NCBI GenBank assembly: GCA_029246385.1
Contig: JAQWNG010000001.1
Coordinates: forward strand, 1 to 59,925
Direction of reading: 5' to 3'
From: Halioglobus sp.
Lineage (GTDB): Bacteria > Pseudomonadota > Gammaproteobacteria > Pseudomonadales > Halieaceae
DNA: 59,925 nt
Positions within the stretch are counted from its first letter, which is position 1. Every line of letters begins with the position of its first letter. The notes beneath the pieces are model-generated. The model searched no databases. It was not told the DNA's origin and saw only the letters and a program-made list of their open reading frames with translations. Shown piece by piece: positions 19,993-30,017 of the stretch. The position numbers and the translations under genes are program-made.

Positions 19993-21030
19993 TTAACCTT
20001 GAGACAATAAATCACGCAAGTCTACAATCGCTGCATTGGCGCGGCTAAGATAAGATGCCATCACGAGTGAATGATTTGCCAATGGACCAAACCCACTACC
20101 GTTAAGTATCGTTGGGCTCCACACGGTTTCCTGAGTACCTTCGAGTTCACGAATGATCTGCTGCAGGCTCACCTGCGCATTCTTCTTGGCTAGCACGTCG
20201 GCAAAGTCCACCTCCACCGCTTTTAAGAACAGGATCAGCGCCCAAGCGGTTCCTCTCGCCTCGTAGAATACATCATCAATCTCGCTCCACGGCGTACGTA
20301 CTTTTTGTTCCACCGGCGTCTCAGTTGACTGAGCGGCCTCAGCATCACCCGCAAGATCGGTATTAAGTCTCGACTTACCCACACTGGCGCTAAGACGCTG
20401 CGAAAGACTGCCGAGGCGACTATCAACGGCGGCCAAGTAATAACGCAGACTATCTGAGCGAGCATAAAACTGCGCGCCTGGCGCACTCTTATCAGACAAA
20501 CGATTAAAATAGTCACGCGCATATTTCAGACCATCCCGATACTCGGACTCAGAAGAAGGCAGGATCCAGCTATCGGAATTAAAATTAAAGCGTGGCTCCA
20601 TTTCCACCAGATCTTTATCTTCTGTCGACTGCGATTGCGAGCGACTGAATACCTCCCGCAGGGCGCGGGACATGTCACGCACCTGAATCAGCACGCCGTA
20701 CTCCCAGTTCGGCATGTTGTCTAACCACACCCCCGGTGGGAACTTATCATTGTGAGTATAGCCCCCCGGCTTGTCTAACAGCGTCTGCACCACACCAATA
20801 AGAGCGCCCGTGGTAACCGAGCCAGTGACTACAGTACCTCCGCCTTCAGTCGCCAGCGCTTGCGCCTTAGCCAGCACATCAAAAGGCTTTGGCTCAATAC
20901 TCCAATACATACCCAGCAAGACTGCGCCGAGCAGATAAAGACAGATTACAATACCTATAACTTTGCCTCGCCCTTCGTGTGGAAGAAACTTGTCGCGCCA
21001 TCCGGCAATTTTTTCAATGACTGTATTCAT
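19993..21030 (-). CDS. DUF2333 family inner-membrane protein
   Basis: Protein of unknown function, about 345 residues. One transmembrane helix near residues 25-45 (VIGIVICLYLLGAVLLGMYW) anchors a large periplasmic domain with PGVWLDNMPNWEYGVLIQVRD and a conserved C-terminal region rich in small and acidic residues. It is of the DUF2333 type found across Pseudomonas and related genera. The ATG at 21030 is used; an in-frame TTG at 21042 would abut the upstream PCuAC stop. Either start implies cotranscription with the copper chaperone gene. Confidence 0.8.
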   Translation of the reverse strand: MNTVIEKIAGWRDKFLPHEGRGKVIGIVICLYLLGAVLLGMYWSIEPKPFDVLAKAQALATEGGGTVVTGSVTTGALIGVVQTLLDKPGGYTHNDKFPPGVWLDNMPNWEYGVLIQVRDMSRALREVFSRSQSQSTEDKDLVEMEPRFNFNSDSWILPSSESEYRDGLKYARDYFNRLSDKSAPGAQFYARSDSLRYYLAAVDSRLGSLSQRLSASVGKSRLNTDLAGDAEAAQSTETPVEQKVRTPWSEIDDVFYEARGTAWALILFLKAVEVDFADVLAKKNAQVSLQQIIRELEGTQETVWSPTILNGSGFGPLANHSLVMASYLSRANAAIVDLRDLLSQG

Positions 21031-21042
21031 TAGATTACTCAA

Positions 21043-21531
21043 TTATTGGTGATGTTGATGATTTTGACCGCCCTGCGAGTCCGACCTGTCACTGCTCTTG
21101 CGCACAACAGCCGACGTGCAAACGTCGCGATGAGACGCAAACTGTAAACACAGCTGCACGGTGTCACCCGCCACCGGCATGGTTTCCAACCCCAACAGCA
21201 TTAAATGCGTCCCGCCGGGCGCCAGCGCCAAACGCTGTCCCGACGCCACCTCTAGGCTTGGCAACTGCGCCATGCGCATAAGCCCGTCAGCGTTGCGCGT
21301 AGTATGTATTTCTACCATGTCTGCCACGTCTGAACTCACACTTTCAACGACAACTGCTTCCCCACCTCGATTGACCAATGTGAGGTATGCTGCCGTATTG
21401 GGCTGCCCCGGGGGCAAAGCCCTAACCCATGCATTTTCTATGGTTAGCACTGCATCCTGCTCGCCCTGTGCTGCCGCCACAGCTAGCGATATAACACTAG
21501 CCAACCCTATGACCATTCCTTTTTTAATCAT
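21043..21531 (-). CDS. periplasmic copper chaperone PCuAC
   Basis: Cu(I) chaperone of the PCuAC/DUF461 family, which in other bacteria delivers copper to the CuA or CuB site of cytochrome oxidase. The 162 residues begin with a signal peptide ending about AVAAAQG. The copper site is readable as VEIHTTRNADGLMRM (His and Met) followed by THLML (HxM), and the C-terminus adds a HQHHQ tail that may bind metal. The ATG at 21531 has GGAG 8-9 bp upstream; a TTG lies at 21537. Divergent from dsbD, with the DUF2333 gene directly downstream. Confidence 0.88.
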   Translation of the reverse strand: MIKKGMVIGLASVISLAVAAAQGEQDAVLTIENAWVRALPPGQPNTAAYLTLVNRGGEAVVVESVSSDVADMVEIHTTRNADGLMRMAQLPSLEVASGQRLALAPGGTHLMLLGLETMPVAGDTVQLCLQFASHRDVCTSAVVRKSSDRSDSQGGQNHQHHQ

Positions 21532-21702
21532 CGTCAAACTCCAGATTCGTGACTATTTCGCTATCCAGCGATGGCGCATTGTAGCACTGCTCACAAGATT
21601 GATGCTCATACTCTGGGCTAACGTTATAAAGTCTTGGTACACTCCCTACCCAAGTTAGATAGACCGTGCCGCGGATGGCACAGTTTCCGTTCAGGAGTTG
21701 TT

Positions 21703-23457
21703 ATGCGTGCCCTGCTCGCCAGTTTTTTAGTCCTCATCAGCGGCGCGTGTTACTCCGCAGGCTTCGGTGCCACGAGCCAGGCACTGCCGGGCGCGAAGAT
21801 GGCACCTGAATTTCTTCCGGTTGAGCAAGCGTATCAGCTCGAAGTTGAGATAATCGATGGACAAAATATACGTGTTTACTGGCAAATCGCGCCCAATTAC
21901 TACCTTTATCAACATCGTTTCGACTTCAACTTAGAAACCGACCAAGGTGCTGTCGACCTCTCTGTCGACATGCCAGCGGCCCTTAGCCGCAACGATGAAT
22001 ACTTTGGCGAAGTAGAGGTTTACTACCAAAACGCTGATATCAACCTGCAACTGCAGCGGGCCTCCGAAAGGGGCATCTTGTCGGTCACCTCACAGGGGTG
22101 TGCAGACGCCGGCCTTTGCTACCCGCCCTTCGTACAGAAGTTCGACCTGGACTTCAGCTCCAGCACGGTAACGCCAGCAACACAGCTCAACACAGACACA
22201 CAGACAGTGGCTGTCACAGCGCAGGACTCCTCCACCGGCGACGGACTGTTATATATGCTGCTGCTCGCCTTTATGGGCGGTGTCATTCTTAATCTAATGC
22301 CCTGCGTATTTCCAATCCTGTCTCTGAAAGTATTGAGTTTCGCCCGCAGCACAGATCATGACAGACATCTGCACAGCTGGATTTACACCGCAGGTGTGAT
22401 TAGTAGCTTCGTTTTCGTGGCAGCATTGCTCATTGCCCTGCAGCAAGCCGGGAGTGCCATTGGCTGGGGTTTTCAGCTCCAATCTCCGGTCTTTGTAATC
22501 GCTTTGGCGTACTTGTTTGTCGCTATGGGTCTATCGTTATCAGGCTTAGTGGAAATGGGGGGAAGCCTGATGAATACCGGCAGCGGGCTGGCTAATCGAG
22601 GTGGGCTCAGCGGCAGCTTTTTCACCGGCGTACTAGCAGTGATCGTAGCCAGTCCCTGTACAGCCCCGTTTATGGGAACAGCCCTAGGGTTTGCCGTCAG
22701 TCAACCACCGCATATAGGATTGCTGGTCTTTGCCGCTTTGGGCGCGGGAATGGCAGCCCCGCTGTTACTTTTCAGCTACAGCGGTGCCGCACGCGCACTC
22801 ATGCCAAAACCGGGCGCTTGGATGGAAACACTCAAACAGTTATTGGCATTTCCGCTCTATGCTACGGCGATCTGGTTGCTGTGGGTAGCGGGTAGGCAAA
22901 CCGGGGTGAATACGATGACAGCCGCGCTCAGTGGGGTGTTAATGCTGGCCCTGGGACTTTGGCTATGGCAGCACAGTTGGTGGCGCAGAGCACTCGCGGT
23001 GGCCTGTCTAATGACCGCAGTCGGTTTGGGTTCAATGCGCGAGCTTGATGTCCGTACCGGTGATGCGACGCAACTTGCGCAAGGAAAATTCATCTGGTCA
23101 GAAGCCGCGGTGGCTGAGCAACGCAGGGCTGGAAATCCGGTATTCGTGGATGTTACGGCCGCCTGGTGCATCACCTGCATCGCCAACGAGACAGCTGTGC
23201 TCTTCACAGACGACATCGAGCAGGCCTTCGCTGACTACGGCGTGGTCTATATGGTTGCGGACTGGACCAATCACAACGCCGACATCGCAGCGCTGTTAGA
23301 ACGATATGGGCGTAACGGTATTCCTCTGTATTTGATGTATGCCGCCGATACGTCAGAAGCACCCCTGATTCTGCCGCAACTTCTAACCGCGCAAACTGTA
23401 ATTGACGCGTTACAAGCGGTATCAGAGAAGAAGACTGATATAAAGGCTATTTTTTAG
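21703..23457 (+). CDS. dsbD: thiol:disulfide interchange protein DsbD
   Basis: Moves electrons from cytoplasmic thioredoxin across the inner membrane to periplasmic DsbC, CcmG-type proteins and others. The 584 residues contain a signal peptide, an N-terminal domain with its cysteine pair (GCADAGLC), eight predicted transmembrane helices with the paired cysteines in MPCVFPI and SPCTAPF, and a C-terminal thioredoxin domain with WCITC. The ATG at 21703 has AGGAG at 6-7 bp; the frame extends 23 codons upstream without a ribosome-binding site. The gene is divergent from the copper chaperone gene. Confidence 0.95.
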   Translation: MRALLASFLVLISGACYSAGFGATSQALPGAKMAPEFLPVEQAYQLEVEIIDGQNIRVYWQIAPNYYLYQHRFDFNLETDQGAVDLSVDMPAALSRNDEYFGEVEVYYQNADINLQLQRASERGILSVTSQGCADAGLCYPPFVQKFDLDFSSSTVTPATQLNTDTQTVAVTAQDSSTGDGLLYMLLLAFMGGVILNLMPCVFPILSLKVLSFARSTDHDRHLHSWIYTAGVISSFVFVAALLIALQQAGSAIGWGFQLQSPVFVIALAYLFVAMGLSLSGLVEMGGSLMNTGSGLANRGGLSGSFFTGVLAVIVASPCTAPFMGTALGFAVSQPPHIGLLVFAALGAGMAAPLLLFSYSGAARALMPKPGAWMETLKQLLAFPLYATAIWLLWVAGRQTGVNTMTAALSGVLMLALGLWLWQHSWWRRALAVACLMTAVGLGSMRELDVRTGDATQLAQGKFIWSEAAVAEQRRAGNPVFVDVTAAWCITCIANETAVLFTDDIEQAFADYGVVYMVADWTNHNADIAALLERYGRNGIPLYLMYAADTSEAPLILPQLLTAQTVIDALQAVSEKKTDIKAIF

Positions 23458-23674
23458 GATGATAGCGACATTTCTACCATTTCAGGCGGATAAATATCCT
23501 ATAGGACCCCTGAGGCGCTAGCACGACGAACTAAAAGACAAAAACCACCTAACGTCTGCAATTCAGCCGGTAAAAGTACACAAAATTCGCATAAACAGCA
23601 AAACTCATAGACAGCTCCCATAAATTACGCCAGACTTTATATTAATTGAGTCCTCATCGGAGAGCGTCACTCAA

Positions 23675-24118
23675 ATGTCGAGCATCCTGGTCCTGCATGG
23701 CCCCAACCTGAACCTATTGGGCGGCCGTGAGCCCGATATCTATGGTACTACCACCCTGGCTGACCTTGATCTGCGCCTCGAACATCTCGCGCAGGCTGGC
23801 GGTCATCGACTACTATCGATGCAAAGCAATGCAGAATGTGAACTGGTCGAACGGGTTCAATCTGCACCTCAAGAGGGCGTCGATTTTATCTTAATCAATC
23901 CTGCCGCCTTCACCCACACAAGCGTTGCACTGCGAGACGCATTGGCCGCCGTGGACATTCCCTTTATTGAAATTCATCTGTCTAATACTCACGCCAGGGA
24001 GACGTTTCGACAGCATTCCTATTTTTCTGACATCGCCCAAGGCGTGATCTGCGGACTAGGCGCACAGGGCTATGAACTCGGACTGCAGGCCGCTTTAACG
24101 CAGCTAAAACAACCATAA
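23675..24118 (+). CDS. aroQ: type II 3-dehydroquinate dehydratase
   Basis: Third step of the shikimate pathway, dehydrating 3-dehydroquinate. At 147 residues it has the type II N-terminus [20 protein letters not shown] with the catalytic tyrosine, the [17 protein letters not shown] segment, and the C-terminal [11 protein letters not shown] with its histidine. GGAGAG precedes the ATG. It sits 21 bp before accB, an order seen throughout gammaproteobacteria. The 217 bp upstream include an A/T-rich TATATTAAT stretch near 23638 that may be a promoter. Confidence 0.97.
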   Translation: MSSILVLHGPNLNLLGGREPDIYGTTTLADLDLRLEHLAQAGGHRLLSMQSNAECELVERVQSAPQEGVDFILINPAAFTHTSVALRDALAAVDIPFIEIHLSNTHARETFRQHSYFSDIAQGVICGLGAQGYELGLQAALTQLKQP

Positions 24119-24139
24119 ATTTTATCGAGAGACCGCACT

Positions 24140-24634
24140 ATGGACATTCGCAAAGTAAAAAAACTGATCGAATTGCTGGAAGAGTCCAACATCGATGAGA
24201 TCGAAATCAAAGAGGGCGAGGAGTCAGTGCGCATTAGTCGTAATGGCGCCAAAGCACTAGCCATGGCAGCACAGGCACCTCCCGCTTATGCGCCGCCAGT
24301 CTATGCCACTCCGGCCCCGACGCCGCAACCGCCCGCCGCACCAGCCGCCGCACCGACTGCCGCCGCACCGACTGCCGCTGCACCCGCTGCTACCACTACC
24401 GGCCATATGCTCACATCACCAATGGTAGGCACCTTTTACCGTGCCCCCTCACCCACCTCAACATCTTTCGTCGAAATAGGCCAGACAGTCAAGGTCGGCG
24501 ACATCGTTTGCATTGTCGAAGCAATGAAAATGATGAACCAAATAGAAGCGGACAAGGCAGGTACTGTCGAAGCTATTCTGGTTGAAAGCGGCGAGCCGGT
24601 CGAATTCGACCAACCTCTGTTCTGCATCGTGTAA
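24140..24634 (+). CDS. accB: biotin carboxyl carrier protein of acetyl-CoA carboxylase
   Basis: Carries the biotin swung between biotin carboxylase and carboxyltransferase in the first step of fatty-acid synthesis. The 164 residues consist of an N-terminal dimerisation region, an Ala/Pro-rich flexible linker at about 47-90, and a biotinyl domain with VEAMKMMNQ, the lysine of which is biotinylated. The linker is long, with repeated AAPTA units. accC follows after 36 bp. Confidence 0.97.
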   Translation: MDIRKVKKLIELLEESNIDEIEIKEGEESVRISRNGAKALAMAAQAPPAYAPPVYATPAPTPQPPAAPAAAPTAAAPTAAAPAATTTGHMLTSPMVGTFYRAPSPTSTSFVEIGQTVKVGDIVCIVEAMKMMNQIEADKAGTVEAILVESGEPVEFDQPLFCIV

Positions 24635-24670
24635 GTCCAGCCAAGTCAGCGACAAGCAAAGGAACAAAGC

Positions 24671-26017
24671 ATGCCCATATTGGAAAAAGTACTCATCGCA
24701 AACCGTGGTGAGATAGCGCTGCGCATTCTGAGAGCCTGCAAGGAACTGGAAATTCAGACAGTTGCCGTACACTCCAAGGCGGACCGGGAACTCAAGCACG
24801 TGCTACTAGCAGACGAGGCCGTCTGTATTGGCCCCGCACCCTCTGCCGAAAGCTATCTCAATGTACCGGCAATTATTAGCGCAGCGGAAGTCACACGGGC
24901 AACTGCTATCCACCCTGGATACGGATTCCTGGCGGAGAACGCTGATTTTGCTGATCAGGTAGAGAAAAGTGGCTTCATATTTATCGGCCCTACAGCAGAC
25001 ACAATTCGACTCATGGGAGATAAGGTTTCCGCTATTCAAGCAATGAAACAGGCGGGAGTGCCCACCGTACCAGGCTCTGATGGCCCTCTGACAGAGGACG
25101 CTGCACACACGCTTGAGGTAGCGCATCACATCGGCTACCCGGTGATTATCAAAGCAGCAGCCGGCGGTGGCGGTCGCGGAATGCGTGTAGTGCACAGCGA
25201 AGAAGCGCTGCTCAGTTCAATACAGCTCACGCAAGCTGAAGCGGCGGCGGCATTCGGCTCGGATGTCGTATACCTAGAAAAATTTCTGCAAACACCCCGC
25301 CATGTGGAAATTCAAATACTGGCGGATGGCCAGGGTAACGCCATCCATCTAGGCGACCGAGACTGCTCCTTGCAGCGCCGACATCAGAAGGTGATAGAAG
25401 AGGCGCCTGCGCCAGCAATTCCTCAAGATGCGCGCGATGCAGTGGCCCACTCATGCATCAAGGCCTGTATCGCTATCGGCTACCGCGGCGCCGGTACATT
25501 TGAATTCCTGTACGAGGATGGGGGCTTTTATTTTATTGAAATGAACACGCGGGTGCAGGTTGAGCATCCCGTTACCGAGATGATCACTGGGGTAGATATC
25601 GTTCAGGAACAATTGCGCATCGCAAGTGGCCTGCCTTTGTCACTCCAGCAAAACGAGGTTCAATTTCGTGGGCACGCCTTTGAGTGTCGCATTAACGCGG
25701 AAGACTCAGAAACCTTCATGCCCTGTCCCGGCATGGTGACAACATTTCACGCGCCGGGCGGACCCGGCGTGAGAGTGGACTCACATCTTTACGATGGCTA
25801 CACAATTCCACCTTACTATGACTCCCTGATTGCCAAGATAGTCTCCTACGGTGAAAGTCGAGACATTGCGCTGGCCAGGATGCGCGTGGCGCTAGACGAA
25901 CTCGTAGTGGAGGGTATTCGCACGAACACACCTCTGCATCGAGACTTAGTGCGCGATGCAGCATTTAAAGCGGGAGGAGTAAGTATTCACTATCTTGAGA
26001 GCAAGCTATCTACATAG
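24671..26017 (+). CDS. accC: biotin carboxylase subunit of acetyl-CoA carboxylase
   Basis: ATP-dependent carboxylation of BCCP-biotin. The 448 residues match the family: the N-terminal [18 protein letters not shown], the glycine-rich [14 protein letters not shown] loop in the ATP-grasp domain, the metal/ATP site [17 protein letters not shown], and the C-terminal domain. AAAGGAAC precedes the ATG. It forms an operon with accB and probably continues toward prmA, 90 bp downstream. Confidence 0.97.
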   Translation: MPILEKVLIANRGEIALRILRACKELEIQTVAVHSKADRELKHVLLADEAVCIGPAPSAESYLNVPAIISAAEVTRATAIHPGYGFLAENADFADQVEKSGFIFIGPTADTIRLMGDKVSAIQAMKQAGVPTVPGSDGPLTEDAAHTLEVAHHIGYPVIIKAAAGGGGRGMRVVHSEEALLSSIQLTQAEAAAAFGSDVVYLEKFLQTPRHVEIQILADGQGNAIHLGDRDCSLQRRHQKVIEEAPAPAIPQDARDAVAHSCIKACIAIGYRGAGTFEFLYEDGGFYFIEMNTRVQVEHPVTEMITGVDIVQEQLRIASGLPLSLQQNEVQFRGHAFECRINAEDSETFMPCPGMVTTFHAPGGPGVRVDSHLYDGYTIPPYYDSLIAKIVSYGESRDIALARMRVALDELVVEGIRTNTPLHRDLVRDAAFKAGGVSIHYLESKLST

Positions 26018-26107
26018 CTTCCATCATCCTCATCCTGTTCCCAGTCATCAAATGATAGCACTCACTCCGTTCGTCATTAGCGTTATTGCGCAGGCCGGAG
26101 TAGTGCT

Positions 26108-27001
26108 GTGACGTGGTTACAGTTGCGGCTGAACATCGTAAAGTCCGATGTCGCTGAAGTGGAAGACTTACTGCTAGCGGCAGGGGCCGTCGCTGTCACA
26201 TTAGAAGACAATGCCGATCAGCCTCTACTGGAGCCTGGCGTGGGGGAAACCCCTCTTTGGAGCCAGACACGCCTTACCGCGCTCTATCCGGCGGACACGA
26301 ATATGGAGCAGGTGAGGCAGGCCCTCCCTGGCAGCTTGCTGCAGGGTACTGCCCCACGCGTAGACATCCTGGAAGACAAAGACTGGGAGCGCGAGTGGAT
26401 GCGACACTACCAACCTATGCAATTTGGACAACGCCTTTGGGTCTGCCCTAGTTGGCTTGAACCCCCTGATCCGACAGCGGTGAACCTCTTGCTGGATCCC
26501 GGCCTAGCATTTGGCACTGGAACTCACCCCACAACCGCCCTGTGCCTGCAGCAGTTGGACGACATGCCATTGAACGGACAAACCGTCGTAGATTACGGGT
26601 GTGGGTCTGGTATCCTTGCGGTAGCCGCGCTGAAATTAGGCGCCACTCTGGCACTGGGGGTCGATAACGATCCACAGGCGCTAGCCGCCTGCCGAGATAA
26701 TGCGGCACGCAATAGCATTGCACCAGAAAACCTGCCGGTGGCTTTGCCAAGCGATGTAGACCAAAAAGTCTGGGCGCATCGAGCCGAAATGGTCGTCGCC
26801 AATATTCTCGCCGGACCTTTGATCGACTTATCCGGCACCCTGCTGGGTTTTCTTCAACCCGCCGGCACACTCCTGCTATCAGGTCTATTGCATAATCAGG
26901 CCGAAGCCTTATGCGCGCACTATGCGGATAAACTGCAACTGCGTATCGTCGGCGAAAAAGATGGCTGGGTCTGTTTACAAGGAAAGCGCACGCTCGGCTA
27001 G
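26108..27001 (+). CDS. prmA: ribosomal protein L11 methyltransferase
   Basis: S-adenosylmethionine-dependent trimethylation of ribosomal protein L11. The 297 residues contain an N-terminal substrate-recognition domain and a class I methyltransferase fold with DPGLAFGTGTHPTT, the SAM loop DYGCGSGILAVAALKLG and NILAGPL. The start is GTG at 26108, with GGAG about 9 bp before it and MTWLQLRL matching the family N-terminus. It lies between accC and dusB, as in many gammaproteobacteria. Confidence 0.95.
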   Translation: MTWLQLRLNIVKSDVAEVEDLLLAAGAVAVTLEDNADQPLLEPGVGETPLWSQTRLTALYPADTNMEQVRQALPGSLLQGTAPRVDILEDKDWEREWMRHYQPMQFGQRLWVCPSWLEPPDPTAVNLLLDPGLAFGTGTHPTTALCLQQLDDMPLNGQTVVDYGCGSGILAVAALKLGATLALGVDNDPQALAACRDNAARNSIAPENLPVALPSDVDQKVWAHRAEMVVANILAGPLIDLSGTLLGFLQPAGTLLLSGLLHNQAEALCAHYADKLQLRIVGEKDGWVCLQGKRTLG

Positions 27002-27120
27002 TCACTGCGTTAGACCAAAAATTAAAATCGCTGCTTTTTTATGCATAACTTCTTTTCCACGTCACACCTACCGAGTATCATGGCGATCCATTTTTGATAG
27101 CCGCTTGCAAACATCACTGC

Positions 27121-28107
27121 ATGATAAAGATTGGATCGTACAGATTGCCCAACAGCGTTGCGCTAGCCCCCATGGCGGGCGTTACCGATTTGCCCTTTCG
27201 ACGCCTATGCTCGGAGTTCGGTGCGGGGCTAGTCGTGTCGGAAATGATAAGCTCCAACCCGCGTTTGCGTCACTCGCAGAAGACCCAATGGCGCAGCCAG
27301 CACGACGACGAGATCGCCCCCCGCTCAGTACAGATCGCAGGCAGTGAGCCCTTGCAGATGGCCGCCGCGGCTCGTTACAACGTCGCACGCGGCGCGCAGA
27401 TCATTGATATCAACATGGGCTGCCCTGCTAAAAAAGTCTGCCGCAAGGCGGCAGGATCAGCGCTGCTGGCCGATGAAGCCCGGGTGAAATCTATTTTACT
27501 GGCAGTGGTTGATGCCGTAGATGTGCCCGTTACCCTCAAAATTCGCACTGGCGCCGCACCCGGCGCTAGAAATGGTGTCTCCATCGCTCACATTGCCGAA
27601 GATGCCGGCATTGCGGCCTTGGCAGTACATGGTCGAACCCGCGCCTGTGGCTTCACCGGGCAAGTGGAATACGACACCATTGCTGCCATTGTCGCAGCAG
27701 TAGATATTCCCGTGTTCGCCAATGGCGACATCAACTCTGCGCGGATGGCAGCCAAGGTAATTGCGCACACGGGGGCTGCCGCTGTAATGGTTGGCAGGGC
27801 CGCCCAAGGTCGGCCATGGCTTTGCGGTCAGATAGCAGTATACCTGGACACCGGGGTGATACCTGCATCGCCCTCGACTGACCAGCAGGTGGCGACACTT
27901 CATCGCCACGTCACGCAACTGCACCAGTTTTATGGCGACTTCATGGGCACGCGTATCGCTCGCAAGCACGTAGGCTGGTATTTAAATGCCGCCCGCGACA
28001 CGCGCGAACAGCACAGACAATTCAATCATCTAACATCTCCCAAAGAGCAGCTGTGTTACCTGCAGCGGCTTTCGGGACTCACATCTGATAAGGAAATTGC
28101 AGCATGA
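27121..28107 (+). CDS. dusB: tRNA-dihydrouridine synthase B
   Basis: FMN-dependent reduction of uridine to dihydrouridine in tRNA. At 328 residues it has the TIM-barrel motifs [28 protein letters not shown] with the catalytic cysteine, KIRTG, and the FMN-site [10 protein letters not shown]. The start at 27121 (MIKIGSYRL) matches E. coli DusB; an in-frame start 27 bp upstream would add nine unrelated residues. Its stop overlaps the fis start by 4 bp (ATGA), so fis translation is coupled to it. Confidence 0.96.
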   Translation: MIKIGSYRLPNSVALAPMAGVTDLPFRRLCSEFGAGLVVSEMISSNPRLRHSQKTQWRSQHDDEIAPRSVQIAGSEPLQMAAAARYNVARGAQIIDINMGCPAKKVCRKAAGSALLADEARVKSILLAVVDAVDVPVTLKIRTGAAPGARNGVSIAHIAEDAGIAALAVHGRTRACGFTGQVEYDTIAAIVAAVDIPVFANGDINSARMAAKVIAHTGAAAVMVGRAAQGRPWLCGQIAVYLDTGVIPASPSTDQQVATLHRHVTQLHQFYGDFMGTRIARKHVGWYLNAARDTREQHRQFNHLTSPKEQLCYLQRLSGLTSDKEIAA

Positions 28108-28424
28108 CAAGGGCTGGGCATTTATCCGTTCCCGAAGCAAACTCATTGACCGCCGCCAATGATGATGACCAGTTGGCAACAGAGGTGAGTAATCTGCGCG
28201 ATTCAGTGACAGCGTCGGTGCGCAAATACTTGGCTGAACTAGACGGCCAACTCTCTACAGACGTGTATCAAATGGTGCTCGCGGAAGTCGAAGCGCCGCT
28301 GCTAGCAGAAATCATGGTGTATACCCGCAACAACCAAACTAAGGCCTCGCTGATGCTAGGTCTGAACCGAGGCACACTGCGTAAAAAACTCAAGCAGTAC
28401 AATCTGATTAGCCATAAAGACTAA
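28104..28424 (+). CDS. fis: DNA-binding protein Fis
   Basis: Nucleoid-associated DNA-bending protein that in enterics activates rRNA promoters and affects many genes. The 106 residues end with the helix-turn-helix [23 protein letters not shown], close to the family. The N-terminus is longer and more acidic than the 98-residue E. coli form. It overlaps dusB by 4 bp and is 15 bp upstream of purH. A possible target, the rrn promoter at 143-170, lies in this window, but I saw no defined Fis site there. Confidence 0.95.
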   Translation: MTRAGHLSVPEANSLTAANDDDQLATEVSNLRDSVTASVRKYLAELDGQLSTDVYQMVLAEVEAPLLAEIMVYTRNNQTKASLMLGLNRGTLRKKLKQYNLISHKD

Positions 28425-28439
28425 GGAAGCGGTATACAC

Positions 28440-30008
28440 ATGAGTGATCTCGTCAAAGTCAGGCGCGCCTTAATCAGCGTTTCCGACAAAGCAGGTATTG
28501 GAGAATTTGCCGGTGGCCTGCGCGCACTTGGCGTAGAACTGCTATCGACAGGGGGCACCTATCGCCTGTTGCGGGAACTGGGGCTGGATGTAACTGAAGT
28601 CGCAGACTATACGGGTTTCCCCGAAATGATGGATGGGCGAGTCAAAACTCTGCACCCTAAAGTGCATGGGGGAATTTTGGGCCGCCGAGGGCAAGATGAC
28701 GACGTGATGGCTGCACATGGCATCGATCCTATCGACATGGTTGTGGTAAATCTTTACCCATTTTCTGCAACCGTGGCTAATCCTGACTGCACCGTCGAAG
28801 ACGCCATCGAAAATATTGATATCGGTGGCCCCACAATGGTGCGCGCAGCCGCTAAGAATCACCAGTTTGTTAACATTGTGGTCAACGCCTGCGATTACGA
28901 CGAAGTCCTCAGCGAAATGCAGTCTAATAACGGCAGCACCAGCCTGAAAAGTCGCTTTAATTTGGCGATCAAAGCCTATGAACACACGGCCGCATATGAC
29001 GGTGCGATCGCCAACCACTTTGGCGCGCTGGTCGCAGACGGCTCGCACAAGTTCCCCCGGACGTTCAACGCCCAGTTTCACAAGGTGCAGGAAATGCGCT
29101 ATGGCGAAAATCCGCATCAGCAGGCGGCCTTTTATGTCGAGGCTAACCCCGCTGAAGCCGGCATTGCTACCGCGCGTCAAATTCAGGGTAAAGCCCTTTC
29201 CTACAATAATGTGGCGGATACCGACGCCGCGCTGGAGTGCGTCAAAAACTTCCAGCAGCCTGCCTGCGTGATTGTCAAACATGCCAATCCCTGTGGCGTA
29301 GCGATCGCTGAAAATATCCGTGACGCCTATGACCTGGCTTTTGCGACAGACACCGAATCAGCTTTCGGCGGCATAATTGCCTTCAACCGCGAGTTGGACG
29401 CAAAGACAGCGTCAAGCATCGTAGAGCGGCAATTTGTCGAAGTGATCATCGCACCCAGCGTCAGCAAAGAGGCAGCGGCACGGGTAGCGGACAAGAAAAA
29501 CGTGCGTCTGCTGTCTTGCGGTGAATGGTCCTCGTCCCGGCCCGCGCTTGATTATAAGCGTGTCAATGGTGGCCTGCTGATACAGGATCGTGACCTAGGA
29601 ATAATTACCCGCGATGATTTGAGCATCGTCAGCGAGCGTCAGCCGACTGAGCAACAGTTACAGGATTTAATGTTTGCCTGGATCGTTGCAAAGTTCGTCA
29701 AATCCAATGCTATAGTCTACGCTGCCAACGGCCAGACCATTGGCGTCGGCGCAGGGCAAATGAGCCGCATTAACTCTGCGCGCATTGCGGCGATCAAGGC
29801 CGAGCATGCTGGATTGCCTGTGCAGGATTCAGTAATGGCCTCCGACGCATTTTTCCCGTTCCGTGATGGCATCGACAACGCCGGACAGGCGGGCATTGCT
29901 GCCATCATCCAGCCGGGTGGCTCCATTCGTGATGATGAAGTGATCGCCGCCGCCAATGAGCACGGTATGGCAATGGTGTTTACTGCAATGCGTCACTTTA
30001 GACACTAG
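28440..30008 (+). CDS. purH: bifunctional AICAR transformylase / IMP cyclohydrolase
   Basis: Final two steps of IMP synthesis. The N-terminal cyclohydrolase domain (about 1-195) has [27 protein letters not shown] and [16 protein letters not shown]. The C-terminal transformylase has the KHANPCGVA motif with its catalytic Lys-His and ends near [16 protein letters not shown]. The 522 residues are full length. AAGGA precedes the ATG. purD follows after 9 bp. Confidence 0.97.
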   Translation: MSDLVKVRRALISVSDKAGIGEFAGGLRALGVELLSTGGTYRLLRELGLDVTEVADYTGFPEMMDGRVKTLHPKVHGGILGRRGQDDDVMAAHGIDPIDMVVVNLYPFSATVANPDCTVEDAIENIDIGGPTMVRAAAKNHQFVNIVVNACDYDEVLSEMQSNNGSTSLKSRFNLAIKAYEHTAAYDGAIANHFGALVADGSHKFPRTFNAQFHKVQEMRYGENPHQQAAFYVEANPAEAGIATARQIQGKALSYNNVADTDAALECVKNFQQPACVIVKHANPCGVAIAENIRDAYDLAFATDTESAFGGIIAFNRELDAKTASSIVERQFVEVIIAPSVSKEAAARVADKKNVRLLSCGEWSSSRPALDYKRVNGGLLIQDRDLGIITRDDLSIVSERQPTEQQLQDLMFAWIVAKFVKSNAIVYAANGQTIGVGAGQMSRINSARIAAIKAEHAGLPVQDSVMASDAFFPFRDGIDNAGQAGIAAIIQPGGSIRDDEVIAAANEHGMAMVFTAMRHFRH

Positions 30009-30017
30009 AGAACTCGC

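Noticed and set aside
26448-27005. 185-codon antisense frame opposite prmA
   Set aside because: It lies entirely within prmA and has Arg/Pro-rich shadow composition.
28542-29282. Long 246-codon antisense frame opposite purH
   Set aside because: It mirrors codon bias of purH in another frame, and purH is intact and highly conserved.
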